Source of the DNA: Siphonodentalium dalli
Taxonomy: Eukaryota > Mollusca > Scaphopoda > Gadilida > Siphonodentaliidae
Length of the DNA: 64,000 nt
Direction of reading: 5' to 3'
Assembly (NCBI GenBank): GCA_032622095.1
Contig: CP136069.1
Location: forward strand, 38,226,194-38,290,193
A program made the translations under genes and the position numbers. Positions 19,626 through 34,012 of this stretch are shown here, piece by piece. The first letter of the stretch is position 1. Every line of letters begins with the position of its first letter. Below the pieces are notes generated by a model, which did no database searches, had not been told where the DNA came from, and worked only from the letters and a program-made list of their open reading frames with translations.

Positions 19626-20783
19626 AAATGATTGAACATTCGATATTGTTTGCGTTATACGGAGTTTGCTGAGTTCACCAAATTTCCAGAATTTTTGGTT
19701 TTGTTGTTCTTACTGTGAGCGGAATCTTTGCGGTCGTTTAATTATAAACGTTATACACAACAGCGCTTCCGTATTTTTGTCTCAAAAAGTCGCTCGGCTA
19801 CCGGATACAAATTTGACAAATTCGCGTCCTTATTTTCGTTTGTTTTTGTACATTTCTAAATGGTAAGATTTTCCTTCTTCGTTGTGGTCACTTCGTTGTG
19901 ATATACCAGGTTGAAATATTTATAATGTGAGTGAACACAGTGAACTTGTCAATTTGATCTTGAACACGTTGCAAATCAACTTCGAATTGCGAGATTCGTA
20001 AATGTAACAGGCCTCCATATATAAGGCAATATGTCACCAGCGTTGTTGATAACACACGTTGTTCAATACAATATAATGAATAGAGCATGTCTTGTAGTTG
20101 ACTACGCCAACTTAGTGCCCGGTGGGAGTGATGTAGTTGCCCAAACTCCATGCAGGGTTTACCTCCCTTGACATAGAAAATTTGACTTTGGAGCGCTCGG
20201 GTTTCGCCATTTTTGCTGGAAAACCCCATGCTAAATATAGAAACACAGACTAGTACACAGCCGGTGACAGAGTCAGAAATGAAATATGACTGGTGCGCTC
20301 TAGTAGAGGTTGGTAGTTGCCAACGCGAAGCGGAGGTTACTACAACACTCCCAAGCGGCACTAAATTATCAACTCCAAACCATGCTCAATTCATTAAATA
20401 GTTTATTGGATAATATAGTACATTTATATCGGTGGAAAAATACATGCATATCTGTATAATAAATTTATATTATCCGGGCGAAGCCATGGTCATGTTGGTC
20501 CTCTTCTTGGCAACGCCCAGGTATATTAGAACCACTGCACTCCTATACTCCCCAAAGACATTTACTGTATCTCAAGTTTTGCTAGAGTTCCTAGATCAGG
20601 ATGCAAACTATGAATTATGTGAATTGGTTAGAATTTAATGTTATTGTATCATGAATTGTGGTGGAAGGGTTAAGAATTATTTTTCTTAACTTATTTACCA
20701 ACATTATGTTGAATTATTTCTTTATGGATTCAATTATCCAGAAATTATGACCTTCATGTATATTGAACACTTGTCTTTTTCAG
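19626..20783. other. Non-coding stretch before the 3' exon, unit 1
   Basis: No supported gene; small frames near 19888-20361 and 20213-20638 have no recognisable family. Unit 2 has 316 bp more within the equivalent region (45984-46299). Confidence 0.55.
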
Positions 20784-20980
20784 AGGAAATGTGGTCTGGA
20801 GATTTGGAAGTTACTTGGTGACCGGTAGCTGCATCATGTGCTTATCAACCAAGACTCATATTTGCCATCGATGTATTGAACTAACTACCTCACATGATGA
20901 AGACCCAATACTACCATCAATGTATTAGACTAACTACATCACCATTAGAATGAAATAAATTCATCATCTCAAATATTGTT
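20784..20980 (+). other. Predicted 3'UTR exon of the secreted-peptide gene, unit 1
   Basis: A strong acceptor (TTGTCTTTTTCAG, ending 20783) precedes sequence without a long frame, with AATAAA at 20954-20959. The predicted stop in exon 3 lies two bases before its donor, so this would be untranslated. If exon 3 is wrong, a short coding end here (to the TAG near 20826) is the alternative. Confidence 0.45.
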
Positions 20981-21321
20981 ATTTTCTTCTGCTGTATGCT
21001 TCTACAGCGAATCGCAAACTTCATGCCTCAAATTAAACACCGTGGCTGGATTCTTCATGTACGGTTTAACGACGGGAGTTGCGCTGGTGCAGCATTCTAG
21101 ATAATGTGCCAGTGCAGTCCCTTATACATACGAGCTAGTCTCCCATAGTATTAACTAAATATTGACAATTGCCACAGCTTATTCGCAGAAAACACCATTA
21201 TCTATTGGGGTGGGGTGGGGTGTACAATGACTCAATGCCTTCGAAGTGGGTTCATGCGAAATAACATTAAAGCCTGTATAACAGCACCCATCTTATGAGA
21301 TTTTGCATGTCAAAACCATTG

Positions 21322-21486
21322 ATATAAGGATTAACTGTCATGTGGACTGTTTTTATGGAGATGTAACCGTGAGGTAAGTGGTCATAACTTGTGTAAAACC
21401 AGAAGGGTTTTACATACAAGTTATGACCACTTACCTCACGGTTACATCTCCATAAAAACAGTCCACATGACAGTTAATCCTTATAT
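21322..21486. repeat. Near-perfect 165-bp palindrome C, unit 1
   Basis: Arms of about 77 bp (ATATAAGGATTAACTGTCAT ... complement) differ by only a 2-base indel around a short loop (CAGAAGG). This is the tidiest hairpin in the window. Confidence 0.93.
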
Positions 21487-23206
21487 TTATATACATTTAG
21501 CAAAAAAGCCACTTTTGTAAAAAAAAGTGTATCGTGACAAAACCAGCCCCAAATATCCCATAGCACCCTTGGCAAAAGTTAACAGGAAAAAAAATTCTTT
21601 ATATTGAAACCTGATGATTTAATTTAAGTCAATCCTGCGCGAGTCCAAATGCGCCAAAACATTACGCGTTTTTCTTTCCGGTATCAATGACTTATCGATG
21701 TAATTATGGGCTTGCAGTTATGAGCTGTTGCGCGTTCACCGAGAAATAACTGCACTAGTCACGTGGGCGCCGACCAATCGAAATGCTGGATTTAGTGATA
21801 ATCACACTTAGTATGTAAATATATATAAATATTACTGTTACAGTGGAATTGTCGATAAAAGTCCAATTAGTCAAATAAGATACCAAAGTGTAAACTAGAC
21901 GGTAACATTGGAATAGTTCAAAGCAATGGAAACATATCCTCAGTGAAAATCATATCTGGACTAAAATATTCAAACTTACTGTTCGATTATCGATGTCTTT
22001 TGACAGATCACTGTCACAGTTTTGTTTACATAACACTAGTTTCAACACGCAAAAGTGTGTTATTGGAGAACTATCCATAATGAAAATGAGAACAAAGTAT
22101 AGATATTTCTCCATGTTCCAAGTCAATTGTTATAGGTTAAAATAAGTTTTGTTCCCAGAGGAATAGATGGTCTATCTCTTTGTAAACATGTATTATATAG
22201 TTACCGGGGTATAAAATATTAGATCTGAATCGAAGACTCCTGTCCGAAAATGCTTCTATCGATTAATATTAATTTTATTTCGAATATTTTCTGGTCTAAA
22301 ATGGTGTGGTTGTTTAGCTAACGACCAATAGTGGTTACTGTTAACAGAGACCAGCAATGTTATTGTGTAGTTTTGTCACAAATAAACATTAATTATATAA
22401 TCAGCAACAATCCGATCTCAGTCCCCGTATAGATTTCCATATTCAATGAGGTATCGGTATCGTAGCCGTTATCAACAAATAAATTCGTCCACGTATATAA
22501 TACTCCAGAATCATAAAGTTTACATCCGCGGTTTCTGCCACATTATCATTGTCAACCTTAATCGTGTTCTTTCCACTTTCCTATAATTATCGTAGCATAT
22601 TCGTAAAGGCGATAATCACATACAAAATTCCTCCCTTCACCATTTACTAATAACAATACGTATATCTCGGCACAAAGTACAATATTCTTCCTTAATATAC
22701 TCTTTTTTCAACCTCGATGTCCCCAAAATTTCAAATGCACACACACTTTCTAGATGCACGAACTAAAACACCGCACTTCGTGTCGCCTCTCGTCATATGT
22801 ATACGTAATCCAATACGCATAAAGAGCGCTCGTTCAACGATAATTCTCTCGCACCTTCGCGTAGTATATGTGTTACCTTTGCTGATGCAATGAAAGGACG
22901 TTCAATGTATATTATATTGCGTGAAAAATATATTGACTATCACATTGATTATTAACTATATTATGAACATCGCTCTTTTATGATTCCCACGTATTTGAGG
23001 GCGGCGACCTGTGATATTATATAGTTCGCATGTGACTGTTTCTGTTTGAAAATATCTTTCGGACAGGCATGTACGATATTTCATCATTGCTGTGTGTGTT
23101 CGGGAGGGTTTATGTGGACACGCATGCCCATGTTCAGATCACATATAAGCATGGCCGTCATACTAGCGTCTGATAAGTCTTGAACCAGCCAGACGATACA
23201 ATATAT
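21487..23206. other. Non-coding stretch, unit 1
   Basis: No gene seen. TAACACTAGTTTCAACACGC near 22030 and the following bases are partly complementary to sequence near 14510-14550. At 22870-22885 lies the intact target of the SINE found in unit 2. Confidence 0.55.
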
Positions 23207-23364
23207 ACACAGAACGACACGATGTGTAAATGGGTTTGTCGATACGGCACGAGTGCTGTCGCGGAAGGATAGAACGAGAGGCGCTTGCGCCTCGAGTTTT
23301 ATCCTTCCGCGACAGCACGAGTGCCGTGTCGACAAACCCATTTACACATCGTGTAGTTCTGTGT
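23207..23364. repeat. Near-perfect 158-bp palindrome D, unit 1
   Basis: Arms ACACAGAAC..ACACGATGTG and complement, with a GAGGCGCTTGCGCCTC centre. It gives near-identical spurious frames on both strands. Confidence 0.92.
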
Positions 23365-23680
23365 TTATTACACGCTTCGAGTCCTAGAATCCGTGCATTA
23401 AAAATACAAGATTAGAAGGTTTATTTAGGCTCATACAGGGCGTGTTTGTCATGTGTGATGATTCTTTTATTTAAATAGTTCCAGTTTCATGGTTGAGTCG
23501 AACGTCATTTTACGTCAACGAGATGGGTATGGGACGTACGTTCCATACGGATTTGTAAATATGGAACAGCAATAACACTGTACTTCTAGGAACAAGCGTG
23601 AAATAAATGTGTATCCGATCATATGAATAGGTTTCATTGCCGCGTTAATGTCTACTCGAGTGGAATTATATAACACTAGC

Positions 23681-24145
23681 AGGTTAGCCCGCCACTGGCG
23701 GCAATCGTCAGAAACATGACAATTTTTAATATTTTTAATTAATGTTTTTAATTAATTTTTTTAATTAATTATTTATTTGAATTTTTTGTTTTTCAATGAG
23801 TTAATTGTGCCTTTTTAATTTTTTAATTGAATTTTGTTTTTTAATTTTACCCGATTTTTTTTTTCAATGAGTTAATTGTGCCTTTTGAATTTACTAGCTT
23901 AAAAAAAAAAAAAAATATATATTTTTTAATTAAATTTTATGTTTTTCAATGAGTTAATTGTGCCTTTTTAATTTTTTTATTATTTTTTTTTCAATTTTAC
24001 CCGATTTGACCTTGAATTGATCTTTTTCAAGGTCAAGGTCAGGTCGGGGTCACAATTTAACCCGCCCATGACACTTCCCGTAGGTAGCAAGTTTGAGCTC
24101 AATCGGTTCGAGTCTATAAAGGACACACACATATATATCATTTGT
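23681..24145 (+). repeat. AT-rich modular repeat beginning TAGCAGGTTAGCCCGCC, unit 1
   Basis: It starts with a GCCCGCCACTGGCGGC hairpin, contains three direct copies of CAATGAGTTAATTGTGCC (about 23797, 23869 and 23948), then CAAGGTCAAGGTCAGGTCGG and a tail GAGTCTATAAAGGACACACACATATAT. The same start occurs at 27275. Probably a non-autonomous mobile element. Confidence 0.65.
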
Positions 24146-24699
24146 AGGTACCCGTTTCAAGGTGAAGATCACCTTGGGCGGAAAAACTGACCCGATCCCC
24201 GTTCCTATGAAGCCCTAAGTGCGTAGGAATCACACAACACGCTCATGTCTGGATACCGACGCTGACGCCCGTATACAGACGTAAAAATCACATTACCACA
24301 CGGCACAATCGTTTCGACGAGTCTACGACCAATTCCACGATTCTGCGACTTGACAACCACGGTGCTACGGCAGTTTAACGATTCTGCGACCAGTCTAATG
24401 CGATAAACACGAAAAAAACATTGAGAAATGAATAATTCCAGAAATATGGACAGGAATGTACCATATATTATATTTCTATTAGGTACGGCGATCTTCGATT
24501 CGATAATCTGTAAAGAGTTCAGCACTAGATGGTTAGCACAACAATACATACTCTTTGACATAATTAGACCGGTTGTTTTGGTTTTACTGTGTAAAATTCG
24601 TCTTGAGAGTTGAGAAAATATATATAACGTCCTATAAAATTGAGTGGAAACCAAATAATATGATCGTACGTGACACGTAACGGGGCAACCACACGCGGT

Positions 24700-25465
24700 G
24701 CTTCGTCGGATCTAGTTATGCGAAATTTGACCAGATTTGACCTTGAATTTACCGTTTTGAATGTCAATGTCAGGTCGGGGTTACGAGTTAAGCCGTCCAA
24801 AACACTGCCCGGACAAAAGTATCCCTAGCTATCGAATATCGTCGAAATCCGCCACTATTACCCGATTTGATCTTGAATCGACCATTTTGAAGATCAAGCA
24901 TCACACTTTGACCAGTCCAAAACACTTCCCGGACAAACGTACACTTAGGTATCAAGTTTCGTCGAAATCCGTCCGGAAGTTTTCCCGGCCATAGCTAACA
25001 GACAAAAGTCACAAACTATACATTAGGTTTTAGCTGGGTACCTGTCTGACGGGCATGTGGGTGAGACGAAATTTGTTGGCATCCCCATCTACACCAACAC
25101 CCCCAAAAAATGGTGGAAATCGGCCCAGTGGATACCCAGATACAGTTCAATGTCATTTAAAATCTCAAGTTCCCGCCGCACGGGCATCCGGGTGTGACGA
25201 AATTGCTCAGCGCCTGAAACTACCACCACATACCAAATTTGGTGAAAATCGGCTCAGCGGAGAACTTGAGTTCAAGGTCATTTGAAGGTCAAGGTCACGC
25301 CGCACGGGCAAACGGATATACCCATGTTAGTCCTCAGGTCAAACTACATACCCATACCAAGTTTCGTCAAAATCGGTTAGCCGTTTCCGATTCCATCGCG
25401 GAAACACACACACACACATACATACACACACACCCACACGCACAGACCACAAACTTTCCTCAAAT
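24700..25465 (+). repeat. Array of diverged AGGTCA-type modules, unit 1
   Basis: Repeated units of about 115-130 bp, each with a GACCTTGAA/CAAGGTCA part and a CAAGTTTCGTCGAAATC-type end, closed by (AC)n near 25400-25440. No coding sense is apparent. The stretch 24146-24699 before it holds a repeated CGATTCTGCGAC motif and no supported gene. Confidence 0.65.
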
Positions 25466-26840
25466 ATATAATAGATTCTTTATGGAGGTCAAGTTTAAAT
25501 TGATATCGTACTCCCATGTTTCTGTTCGTCAGATACAGACTCGAGTATGTAGGAGCCTCGATACCGGTATATTTCTAAAGGATAGCTATAAAAGGCCTCT
25601 GAATATTGACATGAGCGCGTACATCGCAACACATATCTAGCAAAATGGCCCTTTAAGTGAGATGTCTTTCAACAGAGGTCAAGGTCGTTTTATGGTCAAG
25701 GTCAAGGTCATATAAGCCCCCCACATCAACTTGACAACAAATTTGGTTGAGGCTTAATTCCAATTTCTCCAACGAAGGCGACCCATGTTATGATGGACAT
25801 ATAATTTGACTTCCTCGCTGCCACCACTGCTCACAAATGATTTCAAATAATAAGCCGCGTTCCGATGTTGAGTGTGAATACCTGGCAGCTAGCCAATACT
25901 ATTCGCGCGACATACAACCTTGAAAAAATCCCCCTTGTTAGGGTAGATTGGTTCAATCATTTATCTCGAAGGAATTGATAAGCCGCTGATATGTCTGTGA
26001 GGCCAAATCGTTGCGAGACGGAAGTTATTGAATATGTTGTCCGCCTATTAGGGGGATTTTTCGCTAAGCAATTTGTCCGGAGGAAAATTACACGCAGCTA
26101 AGGCGGGATCGTTATTACAAAACACCATAAGTAAACATCGGCGCAACACACGATGTCGTGCTATACATTGTTGGAAAGGGTACATCCTTGGCTATTCAAC
26201 TGTGGTAATTTGATTCTGAAGCAGGCACGTTTGCTTGTGCTATTTTCTCATATATCTTTTGCGAAAACGGTTATAAATGCAACCAAGTCTAGTATACTGA
26301 TGTGAAATCAGTGTTTCCTGCGGAGACCAATTTTTTCTGGATTCTAGCCACAACACCAAATGACGCAAATGACGTCATGGACCATGTCATGACGTCTTCG
26401 CTGATTTTATTCAGCTAACCAACGAAATTGGTCAAACGAAACTAATCTATAGGCCAAAATCACGTAGGAATTGTTCAGAAAAACTAAAGTTGTTAATTTT
26501 ATAACCATCCCGTTGGTCCACTTCCGATTCTGTGTCACCGTTTCTTTTTGGGATATTATTGTTCCCATGATTCTATGCGAAAGCGAAGCGGAAGTCACGT
26601 GATTTTTAACCCATTTTTCTTGTCCGGATTTTCATCGCGTCGAAATGCTGTTTCATGGTATTGTAAAAATTAATGACGTCATTCACGCCTAAATTTGAAA
26701 AGCAACAACTATAGTCAGGAGGCAGGTCAGAGAAAATGTGGCTAGAACAATTTTTGCTAAACATTTTTAGTACCATATGCCAACAATGTTAATAATGTGC
26801 TATGGGATACCCCGATAATTAAAATCATTGTTGGCAATTT
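25466..26840. other. Non-coding stretch, unit 1
   Basis: No gene supported. Further CAAGGTCA runs near 25675-25710 and two CRE-like TGACGTCA sites at 26370 and 26674. Unit 2 equivalent is 52025-53400. Confidence 0.55.
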
Positions 26841-28870
<2,030 letters not shown>

Positions 28871-29244
28871 TAGTAGATTGGAATTATTATTCCAAGAATA
28901 AATTTGCAGAACGAGCTATCACGATTCAAACTTTAAGATCCAAGCTTATCAAATTCCAAAAATGAAGAAATTTATTTTCAAGGCTGTCCAAAACTTTATA
29001 CAAGAGACATATCCCAGGATAAGAGCATACGGATTTTAATAGCAGATGACTATTGGGGGGGGGGGTATACAATAGCAATAATAATTCTGAGTATATATGT
29101 ACAGGTGACAACTGCAGTCGAAAACGCCCCATGAACTTAGCCACTGCATTTTTACCTTGAAGATGAACAGTATATTTCATCGCAACCAGATAGATAATGT
29201 CGATTCGTATAATTTTGAACAGGTTGGAAGAGACCAGCAGCAGC

Positions 29245-29278
<34 letters not shown>

Positions 29279-29729
29279 TATATATACCATTCATACACGT
29301 ATAAATACCATATATAATTGTTTAATGCCATGTCCATTTTTTTTTCACTTGACTGTTTGGTGAACGGGAGAGAAGTCAAACTGTCTAGTTTGGCATACTA
29401 AACACCACGGCTGGAACGCCGCATAAAGATCGCTATCAGTTAACCCTGTTTTTAACCTGAATTATTGTTCGTCTTGGCATGTTTGTTTAAACAAGATATC
29501 TCTCACGACCCAAGCGCCGTAACTCTATCTCTAATTGGTTCGCGCGAGATATTGGTCAGAAATTTTAATACGAAAAGGAATGGTTTGTCTGTGTCAAGCA
29601 AGCATAATGACCATAGTTGTACGGGTCCGGTGGTGGTGGAGGGGTGGGCGGTGGTGGGCTCGTTCGGTTCTGAGTTTGTTGCTGCCTGATTTTGAACAGT
29701 TGTCACGCGAAGTGACACTGGTAACATAA
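28871..29729. other. Non-coding end of unit 1
   Basis: No gene supported. G-run near 29046-29055, a (CAA)n array at 29239-29278, and GC-rich GGTGGTGG repeats near 29630-29660. Equivalent in unit 2: 53866-54724. Confidence 0.55.
29239..29278. repeat. (CAG/CAA)n microsatellite, unit 1
   Basis: CAGCAGCAA then CAA repeats. Unit 2 equivalent at about 54227-54276 is longer. No coding context. Confidence 0.95.
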
Positions 29730-30387
29730 TTCGACATTCTGCAAGCTGCATCTACATGTATATACAGAGGATAGCTTCTTAGTTCTGCACGGACAGCATT
29801 ATTTGATGAATATTTTCCAGCACCTAATAAACGTTTGCAACATTTAATATGAACTGACTCACACGTTAGGCGATCGTGATTTTTAGATGTTATTTCGACA
29901 CCCCACAGTTCACTGCCATATATATATAGGATTATTGGTTTGATCCGTTTATGGAACAGTTTGAGTGGCGTTAACAGGGGGGGGGGGGTGATGTATGGTT
30001 ACACGCATCGAATAGTGAGTGCATCGCTTTTAGCCCTTTTGCACTTAAGTTTGTGATAGCTTTGTGAACTTGTCATTACTAGAAAAGGTTATTCCAAGGT
30101 AAGTATATATTCCCTGATATTTTCGAGTTTGGTCTCAGATATATGAAAGGATGGAATTATTGTTGTTTGTCTCGCCCGAAAAATCATGCAATTAGTTTTT
30201 TCCGTGTTAAGTTCATTCGCATCAGTGTACATTTTCAGATGGTTTAGACAGTTTTGGAGTCTCGTTGAACTATCAGACAATACAACGAGGTCGTCAGCGA
30301 AAGGAATGTGATTGCATTGACTACCCCCGGTCGTCACTGGATCACATGCACGATTCGTCAAAGATATTCCTAATGTCATCGATGAAT
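29730..30387 (-). mobile_element. Non-LTR retrotransposon RT fragment across the unit 1/unit 2 junction
   Basis: The minus strand shows the FADD motif (30379-30089), then, past a G-run that breaks the frame, a stretch with ILYIYGSELWG-like and ESVHIKCCKRLLG-like motifs typical of the region after the RT domain in LINEs. This is the undisrupted form of the fragment cut at 6228. It is decayed. Confidence 0.8.
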
Positions 30388-30615
30388 ATTTTGAATAAAT
30401 TCGGTGATAATATATGTATGAGGTGGTGAGGTTGAAAAGGACATTTCAGATGTCGATGTGGTGCGGTGGTGGATTACATGGAATTACCTGGTTACTCCTA
30501 AACGGAGGTTGCTCATATGTGGGCGTAAAGAAGAACAAGTAAGTAAGATATTCACAGTGTGACAGGAAGTGGAACCTGGGTGAACATTAATTTGCAAGTA
30601 TGTATCACTGGTTAA

Positions 30616-30937
30616 CCTTTTTACGGCGGGAGCCAAGCTGGTGCAGCATTAGCGATCCTGTGTCATTATATATATTCAACCTTCCATGGCTGGAGCTTAC
30701 TGGAATTTTGCCCAAACTATGTGCCAAATCCATTCGTTTATTTATGACAGTCTTCCGTAGGGAGCCTCGCGTATACAGCAGAATGCACTGGCTTACAATG
30801 TCCAGATAAATATTGTTATAGGCCAATATGTATTCTTTTATGCGAGGCTCCCTATGGGAGACTCGCGTATATCAACGAATGCCTTTGGCACAGCTAGATT
30901 TTGCGCAAAATCCCAGTAAGCGGCAGTCATGGAAGGG
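30616..30937. mobile_element. Old TTAA-flanked fold-back element, unit 2
   Basis: Copy of the element at 6995-7316, flanked by TTAA at 30612-30615 and 30938-30941. Nearly identical to the unit 1 copy, so it was present before the duplication. Confidence 0.65.
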
Positions 30938-31538
30938 TTAATATATATTGTTTTGCAGAACGTGCTATTTCAGAAATACCGGTATATATGGTGTTGACTT
31001 TCATTAACAAGACCAGGGGCGCCGGAGGATAGGGTGCAGGTGGGGGGGGGGGTACAGATATGAAACGAAACATTGCAATTTTGCCATTGCTGATACATTT
31101 ATATTTGACAAGAATCGTTATTTTATAATTTTATTGAAGATAGGATTTAAACTCAACTTTGATTATATCGGCTTTTTAAATATAGTTAGGCAGCACCATG
31201 CAGGCTCCTTAGTGAATTTGGTTGTCAGTATAAATGCGATATTGACCTTAAAATGCGGCATCAATTCGTCAATTCTAAAACAATCTCTAATTTCAAACTA
31301 TCGATTTGAACTAAATAATCATTATCCTTTGTAACAAATGTATGGTTTAGTATTATAACAAACATGGCCACATTCACAATATGAAAGATAACACATCCTA
31401 ATTATGTAAAAACAAATAGATGATTTTATTTTGTAAAACCACTTTGTCACATAATTAGAACATATCGCTCACATTGTGAGGTTGGTCAGGTGTTGCGAGA
31501 GTACGAAACCATACATTCGTTATGGAGGACAATGATTT

Positions 31539-31539
<1 letters not shown>

Positions 31540-31584
<45 letters not shown>
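31540..31584. repeat. (GA)n microsatellite, unit 2
   Basis: Shorter equivalent of the unit 1 array. It is followed at 31664-31681 by a poly-C run that is only four C long in the other units. Confidence 0.98.
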
Positions 31585-31590
<6 letters not shown>

Positions 31591-31663
31591 GATATCTTTG
31601 TTACCTCCACGTATAGGAGAGATCGATATACATGACATATAAATACAGTTGGATTAAAGTGGG

Positions 31664-31681
31664 CCCCCCCCCCCCCCCCCC
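31664..31681. repeat. Poly-C expansion, unit 2
   Basis: About 18 C where units 1 and 3 have GGGCTCCCCTGG. Either slippage in unit 2 or a sequencing artefact. Confidence 0.7.
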
Positions 31682-32774
31682 TGGCCAGTGTGGTGGGCCA
31701 TTATGTACAAGTATGGAGAGGTGTTGGAAACCACGAGAGTGAAGCATATATGCATTTGAATGTTCACAACAGCTTTTGTTGCAGGAAAATCTGATTTGTC
31801 CAACAGATATGAAAGTTAGTCGTTACAACATGCGTGGGTGTTGAGAAGATAATTACAATTGACGTGATACGGGTTGCTGTACGCCATTCCTTATCATTGT
31901 GCTGAGAACGTACAGGAACTTCGCAGAATATAGTACTATAGTTCTTTGAGGCAGTGAGATATGTGTTCTGTTAGGGTTTCCAGAGAACTACCGAGGAGGG
32001 TTGCTACCAGGTCATCTCTGGCTAACGACGCAAGGTGAAAATATTCGGGTATGCCGAAACGAGAGATCAGTAATAGAAATCAGTGTTTTTTAACTTTGAA
32101 GTCCTATTATTTATCGCTCAGCTTTAAGTTTGCGCACTAACGGATGTGTGAAAAATAGTAATGCGCGAATTTAAATACTAGTGTAAAGGTAGCTAAAATT
32201 TAATACACAGTAGTAAATCAAACCGGTATAATATAACTAGAAATTGAAGCGCGTGTCTGCGTTTAAATGTCCAGTGTGGTCGCGATATATGTCCTAGCGG
32301 CTAAATCGACGTTAAACTCTCAATCAATCAATAAATCAATCAATAAATGTCTAGTCTATAGTGAGGTGAAATCAGTTGTCCGCGAATACGACATGACACG
32401 TTCAGTCTGGCCCACAGACACAAATAACGTTTTGACGTCATGACGCCGTAACTGCTTTCATTTAGCTAACAAATGCATCTGATCTAATATGAACATATAT
32501 AGATCAGGACATATTCATACCAACTAACTCTCTATATATCAATACTTCAGTTGTCCATTGGTACATATCAGAAGTTGTGAAGTAGCAAATTCGTTTCATT
32601 GCTTATTCCGCGATTTTGTGGAGAGAAAAAAATGGCCTGAAGTCACGTGATTTTTTTCACGAAAAAGTTGTGTCGCTAACAATTTCACCTTCACGGTATA
32701 CTGTAAATTATGTGTGACGTCACAAGTACGTACGCCCGCATATTACCTATACACGACCTGTATGCTCGTTATTA

Positions 32775-33240
32775 TGAGCATGTTTGAGTAATAGGTTCAC
32801 TGAGAAGTAAATATTGCCTCGTTTTCAATTGCTAAGAATTGCTTCCAAGGCTTTCCATCGTTCCCCATATTTTTGACTTCTATCATTCAAGGAATATGTG
32901 TTTAGAGTTTCAATTCTTTCATAATATTTCAAAAATTACATAAGTCCATTTTCAGTTGGGTTGGTAGCTCTCATTTTACATGAGTATATAAATGTTCTAT
33001 GCAATACTGTGCATATATCCAGAGTAACACTGGGATATATATCTCCATGCATACCTAAGACAATATACTCTGGTTTTAATTCTAATGTAATATCACACAT
33101 TTCTTTTAACCTATGCTGGATTTGAAGCAGAACTTATTTGGAATTAGGGCAATCCCAAAAGAGATGTATAATTGTTTATTTTGTGTTCCCGCAAAAAGAG
33201 CATAATTCTGTTTCTGACAGTTTACTCTTGAATAATTTTG
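32775..33240 (-). mobile_element. Decayed LINE ORF2 C-terminus, unit 2
   Basis: Duplicate of the fragment at 9190-9655, with the same stops. Confidence 0.7.
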
Positions 33241-33923
33241 AATGCTGGAAATAAAAAAATTTCAATTATTTTCTGTGAATTGGGACATGAATTGTCGCTA
33301 TTTTAAAAACATTACAATATTTTTTTTATTGGAAATCTATCTTTTCAAAACAATTTTAAGTTAAATATATGCAATACCAGATATTTATATTGGGTGTTTA
33401 ATAATATATATTGAAACGTGCCTTGAAAAGGGGTTACACGTACATCTTGAACTAGATATTTTTAGTTGTTGGAAGCCCTGCGGGAAAGATTGAACATTTT
33501 TTTTATTGACATCAATTCAGCTTGGTATAAACATGGTGGCGGCTGATGGAGCTCATGCCACCGTCATACGTGTCCGCGACAAACTGAAAACTTTTAAAAA
33601 ATAGCTTATCTCAAGTTTTAATCATATGTATTAACTGAAATATCTAAATATGTCCCAGTTTACGATTTCTGCCATCGGCGCTCTCCGTCTGAAGTTGCAT
33701 ATCATAACAATTGAAGTTATTTAGTTGACACAATCATGTTTTTTCATCACTGAGTTACTATTTCAGTCCTTATCAGTAAACATATTCAGAAACGACCTTT
33801 CGATTTAACATAAAACAAAGTTACAGTTGTATAATTTTGCTTAATTTTTGGAGGTATCTCGGATCTTCCCCCCGGGTTAATAGCCGCCACGCGACCTGGT
33901 GTGATGATCCGACGATAAGACCC

Positions 33924-33970
33924 CTATATATTCCAACGCAAAATCACTGAACGATCATTGGTTCGACTCA
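33924..33970 (+). promoter_or_regulatory. TATA-type core promoter of the secreted-peptide gene, unit 2
   Basis: CTATATATT as in unit 1, in a region with many substitutions relative to units 1 and 3. TATA box, leader and ATG are all kept. Confidence 0.6.
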
Positions 33971-34012
33971 GCTTTGTCACTTGCATAAACCGCTGCCAAG
34001 ATAACTACGAAG

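Noticed and set aside
23084-23415. Two similar proteins on opposite strands
   Set aside because: Both come from palindrome D; mirror-image frames from a hairpin are not evidence of coding.
24205-24654. 149-residue minus-strand frame
   Set aside because: The frame is broken in unit 2 by an indel and part of it is a CGATTCTGCGAC repeat; no family is recognised.
28926-29379. Poly-Leu, poly-Val or poly-Gln frames
   Set aside because: Translations of the CAA/CAG microsatellite.
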